Source: Branchiostoma floridae
Lineage: Eukaryota; Chordata; Leptocardii; Amphioxiformes; Branchiostomatidae
Reading direction: 5' to 3'
Assembly (NCBI RefSeq): GCF_000003815.2
Contig: NC_049997.1
Location: 9,199,875-9,263,874 of the forward strand
DNA: 64,000 bases
Made by a program: the position numbers and the translations under genes. Of the stretch, positions 31,201-40,800 are shown piece after piece. A model generated the notes under the pieces. It had not been told where the DNA came from. It did not search any database and was given only the letters and a program-made list of their open reading frames with translations. The stretch's first letter is position 1. Each line of letters opens with the position of its first letter.

Positions 31201-32853
31201 CGAACGGATTATCCGATACCTGAGTGTGTAGGAGCTAGAAACAGAGTTTGTCTTACCTACACGTGTGGAGTCTGCGAACGGCCAGTTGACGTGATACCTG
31301 AGTGTGTAGGAGCTAGAAACAGAGTTTGTCTTACCTACACGTGTGGAGTCTGCGAACGGATACCTGAGTGTGTAGGAGCTAGAAACAGAGTTTGCCTTAC
31401 CTACACGTGTGGAGTCTGCGAACGGCCAGTTGACGTGATACCTGAGTGTGTAGGAACTGAGCAGCAGGCCGAGGGGCTGGCCGGTGTTGGGCAGGATCAG
31501 GGACAGACCTGGGGGAGGGGGTCAAGTTTTATTCCGTTTCCATGTTATGTTATTTGATACAAGTCTGACATCCCCCAACTCATGTCATGCCAATCTACTG
31601 GCAGTGTATTCAAATGAATATGGACTCACACGTGCACCGAGACAAACAGACACGCCAGTCAAAAATATACAACTAATCACACAAAAAATCTATACTTTTA
31701 GTTTGCCATGTTTGATCTTATACGTAGTTAGCGTCACACGTGTCCAGTCATCATTTTCTATCACTCGCTATGACTAGCTTATGGAAAACTGAGCATACGA
31801 AAACACAACCAGACAGGCCAACAGCAACACGTCGTCGTGAATTAGTAGACTCTTCCATCTGTGCTGTTTATCATGTATGATTAATGACAGGTTCTACCAA
31901 CTCTGAACTGTACTTCCTGCTATCGATTTTGGCAAGTCTGACTTTTGCGGTCATCTCCCACTCACTTTATGCCAATATACTGGCAATGTATTCAAATAAA
32001 TACGGACTCAAATCAACACAAACAGACACACGTGCACGAAAAACGATACCTCCGCTTTTATAATTATTAATTACGGAGTCAATAAAACTATCAAGATTGA
32101 CCACTCACCAATATACAGGACTGAGTTCAGTTTGGACACGTGATCGTCCAGATACGTTGTTCCCAGAGGAAGCAGCGGCGCCTCCCCCATCCCGGAAATG
32201 AACTGCGCGATCACCATGGTGATGACCCACCCTCCTGACTTCAGCCTCTGCCTCGCGTCGCACTCCATCTCCACCGTCTCGTTCGACTGTTTGGCCGCCC
32301 GACACAGCAGCGAGGAAATCCCGCTCGTCCTCTCCTTGAGCTGTATCTTGTACCAGTACCTCTCCCCTCCCGTCCCGAAATGAGGAAGCGCGAAGAAAAA
32401 GCACGACAGCGCCATGATGATGATCCCGATAGCGATCATCTTTGGTCTGTGAGCGTTCGGTTTCCCGCCAAAATACGACACTAAAAGGATCATGCTGACG
32501 AAGCCTAGATCGTTGGAGCCGTATATGAACCCTGACAGTTTACTCTCCAAGTCGAAAACTTTTTCGACAGTTGTTAGGATCCCTTGCGTGTACCCTAGCC
32601 ATAGGTTACATAGGGTTATAGCAAAAGTCCAGACGACAGAAAACAAGGCAGGGTTTGCGAAACATTGGCAACAGTCAGGCGTGCACTGACAGCACCCACA
32701 GCGGTTTTCGTGCAATTTAAACTCTTCTTCTGGGTCCTCAGCGTAGTCGAGTGTTAGTCGCCGTCCGTCGGGACTCGGAGGGATGCCGAAGTCATCTTCG
32801 GAGTCTAATTCGCCTCTGTATAGGCTACTGTTTCTCTCCATGAAAGACGTCAT
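24865..32853 (-). CDS. SLCO/OATP-family organic anion transporter (complete, about 709 aa)
   Basis: Nine exons in transcript order: 32853-32109, 31508-31401, 30244-30032, 29604-29431, 28804-28603, 28027-27829, 27295-27102, 26511-26447 and 25094-24865 (2130 nt). All phases agree. OATP landmarks in order: SGFIYGSNDLGF and VSYFGGKPNAHRP (TM2-3), ALPHFGTGG, YLDDHVSKLNSVLYIG, WIGAWWLGF (the OATP signature), then a Kazal-like Cys-rich loop CHCLDEEFAPVCGAND with YFSPCYAGC, and the terminal GLLAPVIFGAVID. The family has 12 membrane spans and carries amphipathic organic anions across the plasma membrane. The length is normal. Which vertebrate SLCO it matches (2, 3, 4 or 5) cannot be told here. The ATG at 32853 is chosen for its AACAAAATG context; an in-frame ATG at 32958 would add 35 unlikely residues. 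Confidence 0.93.
25142..26196 (+). mobile_element. Dispersed roughly 1-kb element, copy 1
   Basis: Begins with the palindrome ACCTCCATGAAATATCATGG(AGGT), then a GTCTGTCTG/(TG)n tract and AACGGCTGGATGGATTGGTT. It ends TCATGGAGGCATGAGG...GCCGAACTCTAG. The same text occurs in reverse at 37868-39191. Partial copies are near 40473-40496, 49584-49640 and 57860-58257. No coding frame is evident; the class is undetermined. Confidence 0.7.
26266..26425. repeat. Imperfect ATC/ATT trinucleotide tract
   Basis: A long run of CATCATTATC-type triplets, alternating ATC, ATT and GTT, in the intron before the 65-nt SLCO exon (26447-26511). Apparent open frames through it are low-complexity artefacts. Confidence 0.8.
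26697..26880. mobile_element. MITE family A, diverged copy
   Basis: GTATTTCCAAACCAGGGCTC at the left and GAAAGCTGCCCGGCGGTTTGG...CATGTGA at the right match the family A termini of 2970-3200. The interior has diverged. Confidence 0.55.
27829..28027 (-). CDS. SLCO exon 6: Kazal-like extracellular loop
   Basis: Begins HRPRFNFLNF and encodes the conserved extracellular loop between TM9 and TM10: CNQACHC, FAPVCGANDVTYFSPCYAGC. Its Cys pattern is that of the OATP Kazal-like domain, which is needed for surface expression in characterised members. A truncated copy of its 5' end lies upstream (about 28112-28200). Confidence 0.92.
28112..28200 (-). pseudogene. Truncated upstream copy of SLCO exon 6 acceptor and 5' end
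   Basis: GGGCGGTGCCTGTGTGG and GGAAGTTCAGGAA...TCTCTATCAAGGGAGC duplicate the start of exon 6 (28027 downward) 160 bp upstream in transcription. The copy keeps an acceptor but has an internal insertion and breaks the frame. Confidence 0.75.
28881..28938 (-). pseudogene. Truncated upstream copy of SLCO exon 5 acceptor and 5' end
   Basis: 58 nt match the first 58 nt of exon 5 with three differences, including a preserved acceptor (TTTACAG). The copy lies 134 bp upstream of the real exon and runs into TAG soon after the homology ends. Confidence 0.8.
28985..29326 (-). mobile_element. tRNA-derived SINE, diverged copy with internal duplication
   Basis: On the minus strand the head reads ATGGTCATGTACTAGTAGGG, TTCGCCTTGTATTAGG, then GAATTCGATTCC (B box). 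The body matches the SINE at 10459-10731 (CTCTTTCCCAAAT, AGCAGGGGGC), and about 110 bp of it is present twice. Confidence 0.65.
29745..29925. repeat. Compound (TG)n/(TC)n microsatellite
   Basis: Alternating TG, TC, CG and GA dinucleotide tracts in the SLCO intron between exons 3 and 4. Open frames on both strands here are compositional artefacts. Confidence 0.9.
30790..31460 (-). repeat. 78-bp tandem array of an exon/intron junction
   Basis: Nine landmarks GATACCTGAGTG at 30827, 30905, 30983, 31063, 31141, 31215, 31293, 31359 and 31437 give periods of 78, 78, 80, 78, 74, 78, 66 and 78. Read on the coding (minus) strand, each unit holds about 56 nt of exon 2 sequence (SYTLRYHVNWPFADSTRV), the donor TAG|GTAAGG or GTAAGA, about 16 nt of intron, and TTTCTAG, which can act as an acceptor. 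The 74- and 66-bp units have deletions that shift the frame. Confidence 0.9.
31401..31508 (-). CDS. SLCO exon 2 (its 3' end seeds a 78-bp array)
   Basis: 36 codons, phase 1-1, reading GLSLILPNTGQPLGLLLSSY, then TLRYHVNWPFADSTRV. The last 56 nt, the donor TAG|GTAAGG and about 16 further intron bases form the repeat unit found in tandem downstream (30790-31400). The donor at 31400 is chosen because it is the first and gives the shortest exon in frame; more distal donors cannot be excluded. Confidence 0.8.
32109..32853 (-). CDS. SLCO exon 1: N-terminus to TM4-5
   Basis: Encodes 248 residues. The cytosolic N-terminus has acidic PEEEF and a dense Cys cluster, CGCCQCTPDCCQC, at residues 52-64 (seven Cys in 13). 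TM1 begins at SVVWTFAITLCNLW. The conserved DDH of YLDDHVS is near the end. A second start at MERNSS (residue 5) is possible. Confidence 0.92.
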
Positions 32854-34885
32854 TTTGTTAGTTCTTGTGTACTTTTGGCTTTTGTTGATAAAATGCTGAC
32901 CGTTTTCACATATCAAAAACTTCCAGTGTAGTGTTTCTGTTAGGAGAAAACAAATCATTTTAGAACGCTTTTTTCAATGATTCATATTATACAAAGATAC
33001 AACATTCTTGTTTCATTACCAGCATTAGAACGATTCACAAGGCCGCCTGTTCAATTTTCAAATCCATTTTTCACAGTTTTACGATGGCAAAAATAAAGCG
33101 CTGCAAGTATACCTTAGACTTTTAAGATATAATTAGATAGTTACGATTCAAGATTACGAAACTACCCCTGAGTATGGTGTATTTTTTCAGTGTTGCTTGA
33201 TTTTCGATATGAAGGCCCCTCCCACTCCGCCATCTTGAAGGCTCCGGCACCATTTTGAATATCATCATTACACCTTTTCCTGCCATCCTATATCTAATAC
33301 ATTTTACTGGTGAAACATATGTTTGTATGCTCACGTAATATTGTCATACCACGTATACATAAAACCAAACGTAACGAAATATATGATGCCAAAAGGGTCA
33401 GAAAAAGAAAAAGTTTAGCAACACATGTTATGAAAATGTGTGGTATCGACGCTTATTTGCCCTCTGGCGGTTTCTCTTGTACACTGCAACCACATGTTAG
33501 CAAGAAGCTGTCTTGCGTTACTACAGTGGCCAAAACAGCCTCAATAAAGTTTCCATGACATTAGAAATTACCAATATTGAAACAGAAATGCACTGTATCT
33601 CACCTGGTTACGTGTTCTCGTTGCTTATGGGTCCTAACACTGCCATGTTGTTCGAGCGTTGTAGCATCTATAAGTAGAAGCCTCTGTTCTAAACCGGACG
33701 GACAGGTTTGGAACTCAGTACTGTGAATCATGTAAAGTTTGCAACCCATTTTTCTCGACCATGTGGCGAAGAATGCCATTAGAAGAAGAGTTTGGAAACT
33801 TCTCACGCGTCTTTTAATTCAAATTGTATATATATTCTTTCGTTGTCATTTGAAAAGTTAAACTTGCTCTATTGAATTGTTTTCAATAATATTCATGTAG
33901 GCAAAAATTAAATGCTATGGCGTGTCGTTATTGGGTTCAAACTTTCACTGATTACCGCGATTCGTCCCTTTGTTAGCAGATAATCGGCTGAACAGATGTC
34001 GCAAAACATCTCTCAGGTGTCGCAAATCTCTTGCACTTCGTATTGTTTTGGATTCATTGAATGAGATGCACGCATTGCAAATAACGTTATATTTTGTCTT
34101 TGTGGTCCAGATTTGCATCAATTTATCCGTTCTAAGCTAGCATACAAGATAAGTTGTAAGCATTTTTCTTTGTTAACGCGGTTAGGTTGTTGAAATTTAG
34201 ATTTTCTATCATTGTTGATGTTAAGTTACGAAGAGTTTTCCAGTACGCATCATAGATACCATACTGAGATAAAACAAAAGGCATCTATCGACGGCTTTCT
34301 AGAAATAGCAACCTCTAGCGGAACATACCTAAACTGCACGTCACATCCATTCACTGATTTGACCAAGCCTTGTTTTAGTTAATCATTTACAAGGTTCAGT
34401 TGACATTGTCCAAACAAACTAGAATCTGCAGCCAACGATCAACACCTGACCTCCCAGTGACCCTTGAACTCAGATCGCAGTTGTCAGAGAAAGGGGCGGA
34501 CCTCAAAGAACTGCGTGGGGTTCGTCGTTTTAAGGAAGAAAGGACGATATGAAAAATAAAATGAACATTGAAGAGGCTTCTCCAAAGACTCTAGCCTCTG
34601 TAAGAACGAAATGCTAACGATAGAGTAAAGTAACACTTACATTTAAACTTACGTTGGTGCCTTGTACGTGAAACTATATAGACTTGTGGACACACAAAAA
34701 TCACAATGCAGAATCATTCTTGAACATGGGCTGCTCCAATATTTACAGACCCCAACCACCAGGGTTCTAGCTGACCTGAAATGAACCGTCCCTAGATGCG
34801 AACTTTTACCCCTGTCATCCAGCCCACAGTTTTTGGCGGTTAGCTTCTAGAGGAACGCAGAAACTCTGTCGTATGTACCACCACC
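32854..34885. other. Divergent intergenic region between SLCO and SLC5 genes
   Basis: About 2 kb separates the two start codons, which point away from each other. It probably contains both promoters and any 5' untranslated exons. No TATA box or known operator stands out, and no coding exon was recognised. Confidence 0.5.
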
Positions 34886-37800
34886 ATGGCGGGAGTTCAG
34901 ATCGAGGTGGCCGACATTATCATCATAGTACTGTACTTCATACTGGTTCTTGCAGTCGGACTATGGGTGAGTTAAGGCTCTTTTGACATCTCTGCGCCTT
35001 TCTTCTCGAGAAAGAGGTGTACTGGGGCGTGGTATGTCTCTCTTCAGTCGTACAGAGCTGTAAAGCTGCGACACTTGTAGCTACATCGTCCCTTGTACAT
35101 CGTACACATAATTTGTGACACACGGTAACTGGGAGTCACATTCATCGTTGAAAGACCGTTAACGTTGTACTATTTGATGCATGGGTGTGATAGGATTTCC
35201 AGCATAAAAGAGCCAATCGCCGATAAGACAGACTTTTCCGTACCTAGACAGCTCAAAATTCCACACGACACGTGCGCGATTATCGCAATAATGCCTTCAG
35301 TTTGTGATCGTACGAAGTACCACAAATGTGGCTTAAACTATACCCTAACATGCAAGTGTATAACAACTTGTTATCATAAACGATGTTCATATTGTGGGTA
35401 TGGCTAGCCCAATAGAAAGATTGATGATTCAGCACATCTGGTCCTTGTTGTTGAGAGGTAACACGCCTAGGACACTCCCCTTTCTGTCAACTTCTGTCAA
35501 CTATCACAAACAAACGCGACCTTTTCGAGAGCACGCTACAACAGAGCAAGGCCGTGGTCAGAGTCCTGTTTTATTAGTTAGAGCTAAAGGTGGTATCTCA
35601 CTGTCCTTGGGGCACGGCACAGCAGGGTTCAAAAGATTACTCAACGAATTTCAGAAAGAAAGAATGAATTTACTTATGTTTTGTGTATTTTGTTGTCTTC
35701 TAAGTCATACTGTTACGTATTACGCAATATCTAGATTATTAAAGAATCGGCGAAAATAACACAACAGTGCCGCAGTAAACGAACCCCGCAGTGTCGCACA
35801 GGTGCCCCAAGTACAGTGAGATACCATCTACAGTTAGAGCTAACGCTATTAAACATTGCAGGAGTTGTAAAGATTTGCCATGACTTAAACAATTTGTTAA
35901 GCTAAGTTTGATTTTCAAAAGACTCGAAAGTGAATGACATTCATCTTGGCCTCCACCTTGTTCGCCGCTAGCATGAGTTTGTTCCCAGATGGCAGATTTA
36001 AAGATCGAAAAACTGACCGCATTCCGCCCAACCCCACAGGTTTGTAACAGCTTTTCCAGACCAGTTCTAGTGTGTGTTTTTTTTTCCTGACTACAATTTG
36101 TACAAATCATTACGCTTTGTTTCTAGTCGATGTGGCGGTCCAACCGAGGCAGTGTCAAAGGGTACTTCCTGGCGGGAAAGAACATGTGGTGGTTTCCGGT
36201 AAGTCACGTGACCTCAGAAGTTATCGTCATCATCGGATGATACTCGTTTTGAGAACAAAAACATGTATCTTAAGATAAAATATATTCAACTATTTTGTGT
36301 TGTACTATGCATTTTTGACTTCTAAACCCTATGGTGGTTATCAAAAGACATATAAATCATTGTATACCACTGGGATGATTTAGATTTAGATGTATTGAAA
36401 TTGCAGACAATGCGCAATACAACTCAGGCAGCTAAGTCGATATTGGGTGCCAACACATACATTTACACTTTTCATAGAATACACATTATTAACTCAAATG
36501 GTTAACGTATACTTCAAAAGACAAACCTTTTTGAGTAGAATATGTTTGTTTTCATTTCAGGTTGGAGCGTCTCTGTTTGCCAGTAACATCGGCAGTGAAC
36601 ACTTTGTGGGACTGGCCGGGACCGGAGCGGCGGCTGGGATCGCTGTGGGACAGTACGAGTGGAACGTAAGAACTTTATCGTCCATATCATTTTCATGCAT
36701 GTAGTCTATGAGAAAACGTGCATTTAAAGCAGTTTTAGACCGACAGAAAGCCTGTATGTCTTTTTCTCCATCAGTCGCAGCGAGCCATTTTAGTTCACCG
36801 TTAATCATAGCTGGCCAGTTCTGATTCAACGTTAAGGATCGTTAAGCGTTTTTCAAAGTCACAATAGAGCATCCGGTTGTGTTGGTACTCCCACAAACTA
36901 AAGTTTATTTTTGCCGGTTATACATGTAAGATGAGTACAATGGAACAATTCAACTAAACTGTCTAAACTGACGAACATATACACTTGTGCATTACGCTGT
37001 TTGACTCCATTTATTTAGGATTCATAAAGTATTCTTTTTCTAGTCCCTGTTTATCGTCCTCCTACTCGGCTGGGCGTTCATGCCCATCTACATATCGGCA
37101 GGAGTCTACACCATGCCAGAGTACCCCAAATCTCACTTTGTAAAGTAACAGATAAGATAGATGATTGCTATAATTCACCCTGTATCATCAGAATATTCTG
37201 CTCTTGTTTTATCTACTAGTCCCTGTTTATCGTCCTCCTGCTGGGCTGGGCGTTCGTGCCCATCTACATCTCGGCGGGAGTGTACACCATGCCCGAGTAC
37301 CTCACGCGCCGGTTCGGTGGACAGCGGCTCCGGACTTACCTCGCCACCCTGTCTCTGTTCCTCTATATCTTCACTAAGATATCGGTAAGAACATTAACTT
37401 GGACAATATAGCTTGGATACAAAAGGTATAGGATAATATAACTGTACTTCTCGTCATTTATTCTTGTGTAGGTTTTCACGTTATCTGAGTGACACTCTAC
37501 TCTACTAGTCGTCCATTTAAAACGGAACCCGGCCGGGCAGTTTGTGTGAAGTATGGCATAAAAGACATCAAACACACAAGACGTAAAACAAATTAATCAT
37601 TAGCAAGGTTTGTGTATATTTCTTGATATACACTTTTGTTTCTCATCCTAGCAAACAGTCCGGTCGGGCACCGGTTTGGAAATGGCACCCTAGCATTAAA
37701 AATCGTACTATTCCAACAACACATTTACCTACAATGAAATACATACTATAACAGTTACGTCCCTCTTCCCATATAGCACTATGTATGTATCCTTTGCTGT

Positions 37801-40800
37801 AATTATAAAGCAGAATGTAAACCACTAAAAAACCTTGTGAGGGGTTTCTTACGACTATTATAGACAACTAGAGTTCGGCGATCTCATACCTCCATGAAAT
37901 ATTGATTGTTTTTGTCGATTTTATGTTTGTTGATGATGATTAGTATGTAATGATATTCGTGTTATTTCTACTATTTGTGTCGGTAGTTATCACTTGGGCA
38001 CTATGGTAACATGCAACAGGTGTGGAGAATCTTTATGATGTTTATATTATCACGTTATGATAGTACTGGCAACTTGCAAGGTAGAGAGTATGTTTCAGAA
38101 TTCATAACAAATAACTGCGACACATCAGGATACAAACACATATTCAACACAAGCCACCGTGCACAAGCAATAAGACACAAAATGTCCATCAACCAATACC
38201 CACATATAGGTTACGGGGACAGGTTTATGCCAGATATATAATAATCCAAGTACATATCAACACAACATCAGCGTAACGCCACGTGGAGCACGAAAAATCT
38301 AACAGCACAAACGAAGTATAACACACCAGGTCCCCAAAGGCACAAGTGGATAAATACAAAGTTAATTATCATATTCAAATTGTCCAGGATCGGCAAACAG
38401 TTTCTCTAAGGAGTCAACTGTTACAGATACCCTAACCAGTTGCTATATGACGTCAACTGTCCAGATAAGGTAATACCAAACACATCCACATAATAGATAT
38501 GTAATAAAACCGAGTACATACTAACAAAACTTCAGCGTGACGCAAGGTGGACCACATAACATCTAACAGCACAAAAGAAATATAATACAGCATGTCCCTA
38601 AACGAACAAGTACATAAATACAATTTATTATCACTTTCAATAAGCTGATTAACAAAGAGGAAAACCACGATGCCTGTTCCAATATATTGCAGATATAGGG
38701 GTGATTTCTTATATCATTACATCGATTATATCAACAGATACGGGGTCCAAAATCTAATCACTTCCAGCTATCATCACACCCCACCGACACATCAAGTATG
38801 AAACCAATCCACCCAGCCGTTCTTGAGTCGAGGCTATCGTTTCCCCCAAACAGTTGTTGTCAACTGATCCCAAAAAAACATATGTTCATAGCTATCACTG
38901 GCGAAACAAATCACCTCAGCACCTGCTTGGAGCTAAGCCCATTAACAAACACTTAAAGCACGATGCCTGTCCCAATATATCGCAGATATAGGGGTGATTT
39001 CTGATATTATATTACATAGATTATAACGACAGATACGGCGCCCAAAATCTCATCGATTCGAGCTTTCATCACACCCCACCAACACAACAAGTATGAAACC
39101 AATCCATCCAGCCGTTCTTGAGTAATCATCTACACAGACAGAGACACATAACAGAAAATATAACCTCCATTCCATGACATTTCATGGAGGTAATAATGAC
39201 TAACCTTTCGTTAATGAACCCACTGACAGGTGAACATGTACGCAGGCGCAGTGTTCGTCCAACAGGCTCTGGACTGGGACCAGTATCTGTCAATCATTGT
39301 TCTACTGGCGGTCACGGCTGTGTATACTATACTGGGTCTGTATTCATAATAACCATATCTCGGTCCTCTCTATTTCATATACTGCTTTCATTTTCATATT
39401 CAACCATTCGTTATTCATATTAAAAAGTGTAGGTATAAGGTGTCCTTTTATTCCTGTATCTTTAATCATCTCTTGAATAAACAGTTTCCCCACCGTCACA
39501 TCCAATTACTTTTGTAGTTAGCGATGGGCCATTCGCTTTAATGTACAGTTTTCTGTCATTGAAGGTGCTTTGCATGAAGTGGTAGAGTTAGTATTGCAAG
39601 CAGAACTTTTGCAATGAAAGCAAGTCAGCACCAAGGACAGGCATGGTAATGATATTCATTGTATGTAATAGATCTATGTTGTAATGTTCTTTTTTTCAGG
39701 TGGTCTGAAAGCAGTTATCTACACCGACACGTTTCAAGTCGTGGTTATGGTCATCGGAGGGTTCATTCTCATGATTATAAGTAAGCATAACTGTTCAATT
39801 TATTTACAAAATTGGACTTAAGCTCCGATGTTAAAGAAAAAGACTATTACTGTTAGGAATAGAAAACTTGTATGCGTATTTATTTGTTCGACGATATCTG
39901 GAGTTGAATTTTTACGTCTAAAACTTTGCTGGTTAATAATATCAAAGAACAGTACTCAAAACTAAATGCTACGTTTTTAAAGGTTTTGTGGAAGTCGGTG
40001 GAATGACGGGTCTTGCGGAGAAGTACTTCGCAGCCATCCCCGTGACGAACAACACGGCCCTGGCGGCGTGCGGCGCGCCTAAAGCCGACGCCTTCCACCT
40101 GTTCCGCCCGGCGGACGACATGCACCTGCCGTGGCCTGGCGCCCTGCTCGGCATCACCGCACTGGCCATCTGGTACTGGTGCACGGACCAGGTAAGTAAA
40201 CGAATAAACAAACTAATAGCAAGCAAATAGCAAACAAGAAATCATACTTTTGTGGGAGTTTGTTGCTTTGAATTTCTTGCAAATTCTGTCAATGCCTTTT
40301 TCTGCATCGCTGTGGCCTTTGAACCCGGGTCAAGCCTGGTGGCACCAACTTTGGACAAGGGTCAAACCATCTTTTAATTTCTGCAAGTCTCTGGTTACAC
40401 CATTTTCCGCCTCATATGATGATCCTGCCACTCTGCAATATTCAGATAACTACAAATATGCATTAAACTAACAGTACCTCTGTTTTCACGGAGGTAATAA
40501 ACAGGTCTTTTCACCAAGCAGGCAACATGCACCTGTCTTACGCAGGAAATACAAAATGATTATACGCAAAATACATCTCCGTGTTTTCCGTAGGTAATTG
40601 TCCAACGTTCCCTGTCAGCTAAGAACATCCACCACGCCAAGGCCGGCAGTATCGTCTGCGGTTACCTGAAGATCCTCCCTGTCTTCATGATGGTGTTTCC
40701 CGGCATGATCAGCAGGGCCTTGTACCCAGGTTAGTGGAAATAATCTCTCAACATTTTAGTATGTGGGGAAGGACAACCTCAAGCCAACCGTTCACACTTA

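Noticed and set aside
30790..31460. CRISPR-like array
   Set aside because: Units are contiguous tandem repeats without unique spacers, and the DNA is eukaryotic.
30825..31557. Plus-strand open frames with a 26-aa repeat (IPECVGARNRVCLTYTCG)
   Set aside because: They are the antisense of the 78-bp array derived from SLCO exon 2. The frame is open only because the unit is a multiple of three.
32854..32958. N-terminal extension of the SLCO protein from ATG 32958
   Set aside because: The extra 35 residues do not resemble OATP N-termini, and the ATG at 32853 has a better context.
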